A stretch of 64,000 nt of DNA from Shimia sp047124445 (GCF_047124445.1 NZ_CP138921.1:1550001-1614000); one strand, 5' to 3'. Positions 55,183 to 63,129 are shown, numbered from the stretch's first letter. The notes: a model not told the origin generated them from the sequence alone. Program-made: numbers and translations.

Positions 55183-55266
55183 ATTCCCACCTTTCGCTCT
55201 GCGTCAGGGGGGGAGGTCTTCCCTGATGCTTTCATTTGAAACACTTGAAAGGTCAGGAAATGATCT

Positions 55267-56790
55267 ATGGAAAGAAACGGATCAAGAAACAGAAGCACCA
55301 AGCTTATCACAATGGGGCTCGACCCTTCGTATTCGCGACCACTCGATGTTCACGTGTATTCGGAGCATTCAGAGATTGGGAAAACGGTGGAGCATATTTG
55401 GCAGAAAAGTTGCTTGGATCTCTCGCCATGCCGCAAACCAAGAGGGGGAGCTCGTCCGAAGACTAACTATCGCGGTCAATTGAGAGTTCTGATCCTTGAT
55501 CTCTATGTTGCTTGGAAAACGGACCCTAAGCTTTCGATAGGGGTTCATCTGTCCAACACAGCTTGGAACACTAATTCCAGGTACAACGCGATTGGCCTTT
55601 CGAGGATAATCCCGAGATTGGTTCATAGGCTGGCGAAACAAGGCTATATAGAGCTGTCAAAGGGAAGTTTCGCAGGTTCAGGAGCGAAGACCAACCGAAC
55701 CGCACGGATCATCGCAGCGGAGCCTCTTCGTAAGCTATTTCGGGAAGCCAAATTTGGTCGGGAGCACATTTTTGTGTTTCCGGGCAAAGAGAGTGTTGTG
55801 CTTCATGATGAACGCAAAAAAGAGGCCGAATACCAAGACACAGATTTTACCAAAGCTATCCGGGCAGATCTGAAGGCCTATAACGAACTGCTCGCTCGGA
55901 CTTTCATCGATGTTCCGGATCAGGTTGAGACGTTCATTCAGCGACCAATCAAGTCTGGTCCGCGCCAAGGTGAACTGAATCGAGTTCCGATCTGCGGCTG
56001 GGATCACCATATCCGGCGCATCTTCAATCGTTCTGACTGGAGGTCTGGCGGTCGGTTCTATGGCGGATGGTGGCAGAGTGTTGGCTCTGAATTCAGAAAG
56101 CGGATTCACTTAGACGATGAGCCAACCGTCGAGGTGGACTATCAGGCTCTTCACGTGGCGATTTTGGCAGCAGAGAAAGGAGTTGATCTGTCTGGAGACC
56201 CATATGAGCTATCTGAGGGTTTGGTTCCAGGACTTGATGCGCCGAGCCAGCGAAAGCTGGTGAAGTCTCTTGTTCTGATGGCTCTAAATGCCCGTGACCG
56301 AGGCACAGCCTGCAAGGCGTTTCGTCAAGATGCGCCTGCGGGTTCGGAGGAGAAGTCTATGACTAACAAGGAGTTGCTTCGGGTGCTTGATGCGTTCTCG
56401 GAGAAACAACCTTTCTTGGCGGATGGTCTTTGCTCGGATCAGGGTATTCGCTTGATGAATATCGACAGTCGGATTGCGTCTCGTGTCATCAACTACCTAA
56501 CGAAGAGGCAAATCCCAGTTCTGTGTGTTCATGACAGCTTCCTCATCAACTACCGCCACGCCAACATGCTGAAGACGGTCATGCGGGGAGCCTGCCTGTT
56601 CGAGGTTGGGAGGCAAGTAGCTCTCTCCAACAACTATCAGGGTCTGGATGAGATGGAGCGGGATAGTCCTGAGCTGGTGGCAGACTATATCGAGTTCCGT
56701 CATCGGGATCGCTGCTCTGAGTATCGTATCCGTCAGAGGCTGTTCGGAGAGAGAGTTTCTTATCTTCGTTCTTTGGGTTTGGGGGGATGA
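55267..56790 (+). CDS. Polymerase-like protein with winged-helix N-terminus and family-A palm motifs
   Basis: 507 residues from ATG 55267 (ATG 55312 is an alternative start). Residues about 100-160 look like a winged helix (SRIIPRLVHRLAKQGYIELSKGSF, then NRTARIIAAEPLRKLF). The C-terminal half carries the three hallmarks of family A polymerases: motif A VEVDYQALHVAILAAEKG (Asp291), motif B SQRKLVKSLVLMALNAR (Arg329, Lys333), and motif C LCVHDSFLINY (His422, Asp423), the last also like single-subunit RNA polymerases. No exonuclease or primase domain is visible. It is the only gene in its inverted-repeat segment. Function is inferred: replication or repair of the element. Confidence 0.75.
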   Translation: MERNGSRNRSTKLITMGLDPSYSRPLDVHVYSEHSEIGKTVEHIWQKSCLDLSPCRKPRGGARPKTNYRGQLRVLILDLYVAWKTDPKLSIGVHLSNTAWNTNSRYNAIGLSRIIPRLVHRLAKQGYIELSKGSFAGSGAKTNRTARIIAAEPLRKLFREAKFGREHIFVFPGKESVVLHDERKKEAEYQDTDFTKAIRADLKAYNELLARTFIDVPDQVETFIQRPIKSGPRQGELNRVPICGWDHHIRRIFNRSDWRSGGRFYGGWWQSVGSEFRKRIHLDDEPTVEVDYQALHVAILAAEKGVDLSGDPYELSEGLVPGLDAPSQRKLVKSLVLMALNARDRGTACKAFRQDAPAGSEEKSMTNKELLRVLDAFSEKQPFLADGLCSDQGIRLMNIDSRIASRVINYLTKRQIPVLCVHDSFLINYRHANMLKTVMRGACLFEVGRQVALSNNYQGLDEMERDSPELVADYIEFRHRDRCSEYRIRQRLFGERVSYLRSLGLGG

Positions 56791-56987
56791 TCATGCAAGG
56801 CGGGGGAGCTTCCGGGCTTCTCCGCATCTCTATCCTGCGCCATCATTACTTATCCCTATCGTTGGCCTTGCTGACTATACTCAGACAGAGCCTAAAGCAG
56901 GGGCACTTTTAGGGGCATTTTTGATGTCTGGAGGGCCTGGAAGGCTAATAAATACTGATGTCTGAATTAGTGGCTGGGGTGGTAGGA
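56744..56987 (-). repeat. Inverted repeat 1, right copy
   Basis: Exact reverse complement of 54743-54986. It includes the 3' end of the polymerase-like gene and ends in the inverted att core. Confidence 0.95.
56967..56987 (-). other. Third att core, inverted
   Basis: The same 21-bp core on the minus strand. Read on that strand, a right-end sequence (57458 to 56988) precedes it and a left-end sequence (56966 to 56744) follows it. That is the order of an attP site or of a junction between tandem elements. Confidence 0.93.
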
Positions 56988-57046
56988 AGCCTTGCGTCTC
57001 GATGAAACGCATCGGCTTTCCCGAACCAACTCAAAAACTGGGGCAC

Positions 57047-57457
57047 TTATTGGGGCACTTTAGCCTGTCCGCGTCCCGATCTTTTGGCCCACCGTGGAAG
57101 CTTAAACCACGGGTCCTTGGGCAAGCATTCAGCGACGTGATTGATCGCCAGCAGCTCCATCTCGTGAAGCTGACCATCCGCCTCAGCAATCTCTCTCAGC
57201 AGCGCCACGACCCGCTCACGAACCTTCTTATGGTTGCAATCCTTGCTCTCCAGCGTGAAGCGTCTGAGGCCCTCGGTAAGCTCCTGGAGAGTCAGTTGGT
57301 CGAGGCGGTCTAGGAAGAGAGTGAGGGCGGCATCAACGAACGCCGGGTCGTATCCCCAGTTATCAATGAAGTATCCGCGAATGACTTCCAGTTCCTCCTC
57401 AGACACCTTTCCGTCGGCAGCGGCAACCTTCAGGCTAAGCGGGGCGATGAGATCGAA
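57047..57457 (-). pseudogene. Truncated copy of the TerB-like gene (3' part)
   Basis: A minus-strand frame equal to the last 137 residues of the product of 62002-62826 (from LIAPLSLKVAAADGK to GQAKVPQ and stop). It lacks the N-terminal membrane region and start. A GTG within it could initiate a 119-residue TerB domain, but expression is doubtful. Confidence 0.85.
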
Positions 57458-57495
57458 GCTTTCAAAGAATCCGAATATGTCTCATCACCAAATAG

Positions 57496-59391
57496 CTAGG
57501 CAAACAATGATCCAGAGAACATCGCTTTTACGAACTCAGAATTTCTGTCTGCGGTATCTACCTTTGTTTTTGCGCTAATGGTATTAAGCCGCGATTTATA
57601 GTCCGTATACAGTGCCTTAACCATCTCCAAGCCTTGATCTGGATGGGAGATTTCGTAAAGGTCGTCCACTCTTTCCAAACTCAGAATTACTGATCGATAG
57701 TATGAGTATGCATTCTCAACTAGCCCATTCAGAAATATGCTGGCTTGCGCTTTGTGGACGAGGCTATTTCTCTCCCTGTAGATCCGATTGATCTGCCATC
57801 CCACTCGTTCCTCATGCATCTCAAGATGGCGAACGGCATTCTTCGGAGATGCAAGCAACTTTTCCAATTTGAGAAAGCGCATGAGCATTAGTGGGCTTTG
57901 GTTGACAGTCGCACATAGCTCTTTTTTTGCCACTAAGTCCGAAGTGAAAATACTGGCGAACTTCTCTTTCTCGGTATCCCCGACACCCAGATCGTTTACC
58001 GCGTCTAAGAAAGGTTGACCGAAAGCTGCATGGCAGTTTCGGTAGCACTCCGAAAAAGTCGCAGGCAAATAGTCAAAAACGGCACATGGAGTTATCAAGG
58101 GCGTAAAATGGGTAATTCTAACAGTTCCCTTTCCATCTTTGATTGGGTCAGGAAGAAGTGATTCAAACGCCGACCAGATTGAGAGTAGTTGGGACTCGGG
58201 ATCACCAATTTTTGCGGCCAAGGACGCGGAGTTAAGTGAGCTAAAAATTCTACGACGAGCTTCGTTCTGTGAACTACGCGGCCCCCGATCAGCAAAAACA
58301 TATCGCGCCAAACCTTGGACAGATTTTGAGTGATCAGATTTGCTGGGAGCCGCACGTCTAGGAGAGAAGCTCTCTTCAATCTTAACTTTGGTTGTTTCGC
58401 CACTTTTGGCATGTACGACATACGCCACCTCATCCGTCTTTACTTTGACGTTGCGCGGATGGAGATAAAGAAACGAGCGTGACAGAGAAAACAAACTCTC
58501 GGCGGTCTTAGCAGCAGAGAATGCGTCTTTGGCTGGGACGTCATCGAGTCTCACAATCCCCTTTTGAGCGCCTTCACCAAAACTGTTTGGAATTGTGTGC
58601 TTGGGAGAACCTGGCAACTCCCCAGTATCCTTGTAAATACTGAGACCGAACTGCTCGTTCAAAAACCTCAAGTAGGTGGTGTTGGCTGATACGTGAACGT
58701 AGAATTTTCGATTAGCGTCGTCAAAGTTCTTAAAAAACCGTCGAAGCAGTCCTTCAGTGCATCTCTTGATGTCATGGGTGTAGAAGGTCTTGTTTGCGGA
58801 ACGGTATAGAAATTCAGAACTAAAGCCCAAGTTGATTACGTGAGAAACATACAGTTTGGTGATCGAAATTAGGTCGCTTTTGGACCCCTGCGTCAGACAA
58901 ATCCCAACTATTTGGTCTTCGCAGGAGCGCTGGTATTCTTTGGCAATCGCATGAAAGAGTAACTCAGCGGAGGTTCGTAGACGTTCCGTTGTCTCATTCT
59001 CGTCAAAACAAAAAACTTCCTTCGGAAGTTTCTTCGATTTGATTATGCTTTTGCAGACAAAGTCACGATCGATCGCATGTCTAAGCTCAGCCAGCTGAGG
59101 CTCGAGTGCAGGCTTGCCAACTTCTTTTCTGTTCACTTTTTCGATCGAAGTTAGTAGCTCTTCTCCCTTCATAGTCGTCGAGAGGGTATGGCTACGGTAA
59201 CTCTCCCAAGACGATCTTTGTACTAACTCCAAAAACACTTCAGAGAACAGTCGATAACGGGCAGCGTTTTCAGTTGCGGGCCATTTGTTACTACCAAGTA
59301 TCAAATCAGTGCCGAACCCTTGTTTGCAGTGGGAGTTTTTGTGCGGGCCTTCACCTGATGTCTCCTTTTGGTAGATTTCATTGCGCCACAC
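57496..59391 (-). CDS. Large protein with C-terminal HEPN-like domain (candidate defence effector)
   Basis: 631 residues, cytosolic, no signal or membrane helix. The N-terminal 380 residues are not recognised. The C-terminal third looks like a HEPN-type helical bundle of the kind in abortive-infection proteins: ESQLLSIWSAFESLLP, then RIYRERNSLVH at about 536-546, where R541-x4-H546 fits the HEPN RNase motif with Asn following the Arg. HEPN proteins of phage defence cleave RNA upon infection. Its place in a small tRNA island with an integrase supports a defence role, which is inferred. It is divergent from the small ORFs and integrase. Confidence 0.65.
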   Translation of the reverse strand: MWRNEIYQKETSGEGPHKNSHCKQGFGTDLILGSNKWPATENAARYRLFSEVFLELVQRSSWESYRSHTLSTTMKGEELLTSIEKVNRKEVGKPALEPQLAELRHAIDRDFVCKSIIKSKKLPKEVFCFDENETTERLRTSAELLFHAIAKEYQRSCEDQIVGICLTQGSKSDLISITKLYVSHVINLGFSSEFLYRSANKTFYTHDIKRCTEGLLRRFFKNFDDANRKFYVHVSANTTYLRFLNEQFGLSIYKDTGELPGSPKHTIPNSFGEGAQKGIVRLDDVPAKDAFSAAKTAESLFSLSRSFLYLHPRNVKVKTDEVAYVVHAKSGETTKVKIEESFSPRRAAPSKSDHSKSVQGLARYVFADRGPRSSQNEARRRIFSSLNSASLAAKIGDPESQLLSIWSAFESLLPDPIKDGKGTVRITHFTPLITPCAVFDYLPATFSECYRNCHAAFGQPFLDAVNDLGVGDTEKEKFASIFTSDLVAKKELCATVNQSPLMLMRFLKLEKLLASPKNAVRHLEMHEERVGWQINRIYRERNSLVHKAQASIFLNGLVENAYSYYRSVILSLERVDDLYEISHPDQGLEMVKALYTDYKSRLNTISAKTKVDTADRNSEFVKAMFSGSLFA

Positions 59392-59506
59392 TTCTACCTA
59401 AGTGAACGTTGGATATAAAGGCATTTTGATTTGTTCAGGATTCTGACCCCCTCAAAACCGAGCCTCCTTGCGTATCTAAAATAGAAGCAACGTAAGGAGA
59501 TACATC

Positions 59507-59680
59507 ATGAAATCGTTTCGCACCCTCGGCGATGCCGCCGGGGGTTTTCTTATGAGCGCACCACCGCGTTCCGTGTTGACCGCGATCCTCTGGCTTGGGG
59601 CTCGCACACATCCTGCCGTGTCGATGATGCTGATCTTGGTCTTCCTAGCCGCCTGGATAAAGGGCGCAAGTGATGGCTGA
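59507..59680 (+). CDS. Small hypothetical protein with membrane helix, 57 residues
   Basis: ATG 59507 follows a strong AAGGAG site. The product has a short polar N-terminus (MKSFRTLGDAAGGFLMSA) and a hydrophobic C-terminal segment (AVSMMLILVFLAAWI). It is the first gene of a run leading into the integrase and overlaps the next gene by eight bases. No family recognised. Confidence 0.6.
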   Translation: MKSFRTLGDAAGGFLMSAPPRSVLTAILWLGARTHPAVSMMLILVFLAAWIKGASDG

Positions 59681-59867
59681 GCTGACGCTCCATCCCGATG
59701 ACATCGTAGTAATCCGCGCAAGCGAAGATTGGCCCGAACATCTGTTTCGGGTCGATTTCGTTTTTGACGACTGTGTGGGTGGCTACTCGATCACTGGACC
59801 TTTGGCGGGGGAGTACGGCGAGCCGGACTTCGACCTCATTCTCAGGGTCCACCAACGCGGCACCTGA
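59673..59867 (+). CDS. Small acidic hypothetical protein, 64 residues
   Basis: Starts at ATG 59673, inside the end of the previous gene. It is acidic, beta-rich in appearance (DDIVVIRASEDWPEHLFRVDFVFDDCVGGYSITGPLAGEYGEPDFDLIL). It lies 34 bp before the integrase start. Directionality factors often sit here, but it lacks a visible DNA-binding motif, so no role is assigned. Confidence 0.6.
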   Translation: MAELTLHPDDIVVIRASEDWPEHLFRVDFVFDDCVGGYSITGPLAGEYGEPDFDLILRVHQRGT

Positions 59868-59901
59868 CCGCTCTTTCCCAAAACAGAAAAGGAGGAAACA
59901 C

Positions 59902-61218
59902 ATGTCCGCTCATATCAAGTATGCGTACTTGAAGGGTCACACATGGCTCTACCGACGCAACTGGCCCAAGGACGTGGCGATGGTCTTTGGTCAGCAAGCC
60001 CTAAAGCAATCGCTGAAGACCAACTCTACCAACACTGCTCGTACAAGAGCCGCTGAGGTCGATCTTCGTTACGAGAGGACAGTCTCTGAGGTGCGGGATC
60101 GCGCCGAGGAGGCTCTCTCTGTGCCAGAGTGCAACGCTGCCTCTCTCGATTGGGAGGTTACATCAGGAACCGCCCTCGACCACCTACGGGCCACTCTAGA
60201 GCTCTCTGGGCAGTTGGAAGAACAGTCGCGGTTCGAGCGCCAGACTCCACGAGATAAGATCTCAATTCAAGATAAGGGTGCCGTCTATTTATCTCGGAGG
60301 TCCAATGAACTACGGCCCGGTGGATTTAAATCGGTTCGCTACTCTGTCGGGTTGTTTCTCTCAAAGTATGGCGATCGCTCACTGTGCAGTCTTACCAGAG
60401 CTGAGGGCCGCGAATTCCTTGGTTTGGTGGCTCAACTCTCTCCGGTCATTGGTAAGTCGGAGAGAACCAGAGGGCTCTCGCTGGATCAATTGGTGGCCTT
60501 CTCCTCTCAAGGGACGGCCCGGATCACCACGCGCACTCAGAAGCGGATCTGGGCTCAGGTCAACGCCTTCATAGATTGGACGGTTTATGAGGGGCATCTT
60601 GAGCAGAATCCGTTCAAGACGGTCTTGTTCGATCAGAAGATAAAGCCGCAGCCCTATGCCGTTCCAACGGATGGGGAGGTGGTCCAACTTCTGACGACCA
60701 AGGATCAGGCGTTACGACCCGTAATGCTGACATGTCTGCTGACGGGGATGCGCGCTGGAGAGGCGATTGGTTTGCTCAGAGAGGATCTCATCTCGAAGGG
60801 AAATCTTGGCGGCTTCATCCATGTGCGACCAAATGAACTGCGGTTGCTCAAAACCGATGCGGCTGAACGGCAAGTCCCTTTGCATCCAGTGCTGGATGAG
60901 ATGTTTCGTTCACTTCCGAGCGAAGGACCTCTGTTTCCCGAGACCAATGTCGAGCAGGTGACCAAACGGTTCGCCCGGTTGCGACAGGCCAAGAAGATGG
61001 ATCGCCCTCGTCTGGTTTTTCACTCGACGCGCAAATGGTTCATCACCCAATGTGAACGCACCGGTGTGCCGGAGCACTTTACTGCAAGCATCGTTGGCCA
61101 TAAGTCTGCCCGCTCTGAGAACGGGATCACCTACGGCATCTACAGCGCCGGTATCTCGGATGAGCAAAAACGAGGTATCGTGGATCAGATACGTCTTCCT
61201 AAAGGCGTATCACCATGA
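59902..61218 (+). CDS. Tyrosine recombinase (island integrase)
   Basis: 438 residues from ATG 59902, preceded by AAAGGAGG. An N-terminal arm and core-binding region (DKGAVYLSRRSNELRPGGFKSVRYSVGLFLSKYGDRSL) precede the catalytic domain, which starts near residue 255. Catalytic residues: Arg284 in TGMRAGEAIGLL, Lys317 in LLKTDAAERQVPLHP, His374-x-x-Arg377 in FHSTRKWF, His400 in VGHKS, and Tyr414 in ITYGIYSAG. It should recombine the 21-bp att cores. Its stop overlaps the next small gene. Confidence 0.93.
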   Translation: MSAHIKYAYLKGHTWLYRRNWPKDVAMVFGQQALKQSLKTNSTNTARTRAAEVDLRYERTVSEVRDRAEEALSVPECNAASLDWEVTSGTALDHLRATLELSGQLEEQSRFERQTPRDKISIQDKGAVYLSRRSNELRPGGFKSVRYSVGLFLSKYGDRSLCSLTRAEGREFLGLVAQLSPVIGKSERTRGLSLDQLVAFSSQGTARITTRTQKRIWAQVNAFIDWTVYEGHLEQNPFKTVLFDQKIKPQPYAVPTDGEVVQLLTTKDQALRPVMLTCLLTGMRAGEAIGLLREDLISKGNLGGFIHVRPNELRLLKTDAAERQVPLHPVLDEMFRSLPSEGPLFPETNVEQVTKRFARLRQAKKMDRPRLVFHSTRKWFITQCERTGVPEHFTASIVGHKSARSENGITYGIYSAGISDEQKRGIVDQIRLPKGVSP

Positions 61219-61388
61219 TCATTGCAGACATCGATGAGTTCGAAGAGAGGGGCGCTATCGCTGAACACGATGGCGGTCTTTCTCGTTTGGAGGCGGAGAA
61301 CTTGGCAGCACGAGTGCAAGGCTTTGCAAGCGCAGATGCTTACTGGCAATGGCTCGCAGACTATGCGGCGACCCGAAAGGTGCCCTAA
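61215..61388 (+). CDS. Small hypothetical protein, 57 residues
   Basis: ATG 61215 overlaps the integrase stop (ATGA), a sign of translational coupling. The product is acidic at the start (MIIADIDEFEERGAIAEHDGG) with a helical second half (LEAENLAARVQGFASADAYWQWLADYAA). It could be a recombination-direction partner by position only. A terminator follows. Confidence 0.6.
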   Translation: MIIADIDEFEERGAIAEHDGGLSRLEAENLAARVQGFASADAYWQWLADYAATRKVP

Positions 61389-61393
61389 AACTC

Positions 61394-61438
61394 ACCCCGG
61401 CTGGCTTCGCGCTGGCCGGGGTTCACTTCTCTTTTTTC
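61394..61438 (+). terminator. Intrinsic terminator of the integrase operon
   Basis: A 12-bp stem with two wobble pairs (61394-61405 with 61411-61422), TTCGC loop, followed by TCACTTCTCTTTTTT. Confidence 0.88.
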
Positions 61439-61520
61439 TTGTCGCTTCAAAACTACGCGGCGAAGATACAACTCAAACGCGCCATATTGATCGAGCAAAG
61501 ACTATTTAAGGAGAACACTA

Positions 61521-62009
61521 ATGCAAGCGAGCGGAGTTTCGTCTGACACAGGGGATCAGATGGTTTTGGAGCTAAGCGACGAACAGACAGAAGAAGTATT
61601 TAAACTGGCTTCACTGGAGTTTACGTCCAGCGAACTGAAGCAAAAGATTGATAACCTAGATGTCTCTGCTGATGTGAAGGCTCTGCTTTACAAGTTTACG
61701 ACTAAGGCGGTACGCGTCGGCGAAAAGGTAATCAAAATCGGACAGAAGATCTTAGAGACCATAATACGGGTCATTTCCGAGTATCCAAACACGACGTTTG
61801 GTTTCATTTTTGGTGCCATTGCGGGAACTTTGGTTGGCAGTGTTCCTCTGGTTGGTTGGGTCCTAGGTCCCTTGGTCACTCCGATTTTTATGGCGCTCGG
61901 GCTGGTTCTCGGGGCCAAGCAAGACTTCTTGGATAAGGCACTGGAAAGCAGAGTTAAGGCGTCTGTGGAGCCCTTCTTTGCGTTTAACGGGGCGAACCAA
62001 GATGGGTAA
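61521..62009 (+). CDS. Small membrane protein with glycine-rich hydrophobic hairpin
   Basis: 162 residues, started by AAGGAG. The N-terminal half is helical and amphipathic (EEVFKLASLEFTSSELKQKIDNLDV, then VGEKVIKIGQKILETIIRVI). The C-terminal half has two Gly-rich membrane spans (FGFIFGAIAGTLVGSVPLVGWVLG and VTPIFMALGLVLG). The gene overlaps the TerB-like gene by eight bases, so the two are probably translated together. Family not recognised; glycine-zipper segments suggest pore or scaffold formation. Confidence 0.75.
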   Translation: MQASGVSSDTGDQMVLELSDEQTEEVFKLASLEFTSSELKQKIDNLDVSADVKALLYKFTTKAVRVGEKVIKIGQKILETIIRVISEYPNTTFGFIFGAIAGTLVGSVPLVGWVLGPLVTPIFMALGLVLGAKQDFLDKALESRVKASVEPFFAFNGANQDG

Positions 62010-62826
62010 GGACCTCTCGTCCAAGCGCCTCTTAGAAGGAGTTGAGAGGGTAGTAGCCGATCCATTGCGGTTTAAAGCTAGACTTGAAATCGGTGACCAA
62101 GTCTACACGACCCTGACTTTGAGGAACAAAGCCTTTGAGTTTTGGGATGTGGCAGGTGCCGCGTCGGCTGGAGCCAAGCTCGCGGGAAGCGCGACAGTTG
62201 CCTCCACATTCTTCACGTCAACTTCGGGCGGGATTCTGGGCTTTTTGGGCGTGGCAACGGCAGTCACACCAATTGGGTGGATTATCGGAGCAAGTGTCGT
62301 ATCTGGTGGCGCATACTTTGGCCTAATCAAATTGCTCAAAGGCATGGATGACGGGAAAGTTGAGGTCGTTCCTGCCTTCATCAACTCGCCCATCGATGTC
62401 CTTGCGATTGGTCTCTTCGATCTCATCGCCCCGCTTAGCCTGAAGGTTGCCGCTGCCGACGGAAAGGTGTCTGAGGAGGAACTGGAAGTCATTCGCGGAT
62501 ACTTCATTGATAACTGGGGATACGACCCGGCGTTCGTTGATGCCGCCCTCACTCTCTTCCTAGACCGCCTCGACCAACTGACTCTCCAGGAGCTTACCGA
62601 GGGCCTCAGACGCTTCACGCTGGAGAGCAAGGATTGCAACCATAAGAAGGTTCGTGAGCGGGTCGTGGCGCTGCTGAGAGAGATTGCTGAGGCGGATGGT
62701 CAGCTTCACGAGATGGAGCTGCTGGCGATCAATCACGTCGCTGAATGCTTGCCCAAGGACCCGTGGTTTAAGCTTCCACGGTGGGCCAAAAGATCGGGAC
62801 GCGGACAGGCTAAAGTGCCCCAATAA
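62002..62826 (+). CDS. Membrane protein with C-terminal TerB-like domain
   Basis: 274 residues from ATG 62002. Residues about 50-120 form two hydrophobic, Gly/Ala-rich spans (GAASAGAKLAGSATVASTFF and ILGFLGVATAVTPIGWIIGASVVSGGAYFG). Residues about 145-260 are TerB-like, with two acidic motifs: KVAAADGKVSEEELEVI and LREIAEADGQLHEMELLAI. TerB domains occur in membrane-linked stress and phage-defence complexes. Its 3' 410 bp are duplicated in inverted orientation at 57047-57457. Confidence 0.8.
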   Translation: MGKDLSSKRLLEGVERVVADPLRFKARLEIGDQVYTTLTLRNKAFEFWDVAGAASAGAKLAGSATVASTFFTSTSGGILGFLGVATAVTPIGWIIGASVVSGGAYFGLIKLLKGMDDGKVEVVPAFINSPIDVLAIGLFDLIAPLSLKVAAADGKVSEEELEVIRGYFIDNWGYDPAFVDAALTLFLDRLDQLTLQELTEGLRRFTLESKDCNHKKVRERVVALLREIAEADGQLHEMELLAINHVAECLPKDPWFKLPRWAKRSGRGQAKVPQ

Positions 62827-62906
62827 GTGCCCCAGTTTTTGAGTTGGTTCGGGAAAGCCGATGCGTTTCATCGAGACGCAAGGCTTCCTACCACCCCAGC
62901 CACTAA
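62415..62906 (+). repeat. Inverted repeat 2, right copy (island right end)
   Basis: Contains the last 137 codons of the TerB-like gene, a 60-bp spacer and attR. Partner of 56967-57458. Confidence 0.94.
62886..62906 (+). other. attR core
   Basis: Direct 21-bp duplicate of 54743-54763, marking the right end of the island. Confidence 0.92.
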
Positions 62907-63129
62907 GATGAAAAAATCCAATAAAATCAATGAATGCGCATCCGGCGCATTGTCCCGCCCTGTGCGGCGTCAAAACCGTCAACTACGGTCTGACGTCAGA
63001 CTCAAAGTCGCAAAAAAAATCGATTCAAACCCAATCACAGAATTTCTGGGGTCTGAAAGTCGAACTCACGTTTTTCCTACAAGCGCTGACAAACCCGTCT
63101 TAGCGCGACCGCAGGAAGAAAGAGTTCCG
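62907..63129. other. Intergenic region beyond attR
   Basis: 223 bp with no gene, RNA or clear repeat. A GGAAGAAAGAG sequence at its end is a ribosome-binding site for the next gene. Confidence 0.4.

Larger units (their letters stand above)
56967..57458 (-). repeat. Inverted repeat 2, left copy (copy of island right end)
   Basis: 492 bp matching the reverse complement of 62415-62906. The encoded protein segment is identical, so the duplication is recent. The match stops sharply at 57458. Confidence 0.94.
54743..62906. mobile_element. Integrative island in tRNA-Gln with internal inverted attachment site
   Basis: An 8164-bp insertion between direct copies of a 21-bp core that rebuilds the tRNA-Gln 3' end (54743-54763 and 62886-62906). 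It encodes a tyrosine recombinase (59902-61218). A third, inverted core (56967-56987) is flanked by an inverted copy of the left end (244 bp) and of the right end (about 490 bp). This divides the island into a polymerase-like segment (54987-56743) and an integrase/HEPN/TerB segment (57459-62414). The AT-richer codon use suggests horizontal acquisition. It has no conjugation or phage structural genes. Confidence 0.9.

Noticed and set aside
55226..55483. Two short overlapping frames at the start of the polymerase-like gene
   Set aside because: No domain, and the 507-residue frame covers the region; an N-terminal frameshift cannot be shown.
54743..56987. Polymerase-bearing segment as a self-replicating transposon with 244-bp terminal inverted repeats
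   Set aside because: The repeats contain the tRNA-derived att core and the 3' end of the gene, and there are no target-site duplications. Duplication of island ends explains them better.
57002..57313. Plus-strand frame within the inverted right-end copy (also at 62560-62982 minus)
   Set aside because: Antisense of the TerB-like coding sequence, repeated only because the DNA is repeated.
62907..63129. CRISPR or tandem repeat array beyond attR
   Set aside because: No regularly spaced repeats were seen here or elsewhere in the window.
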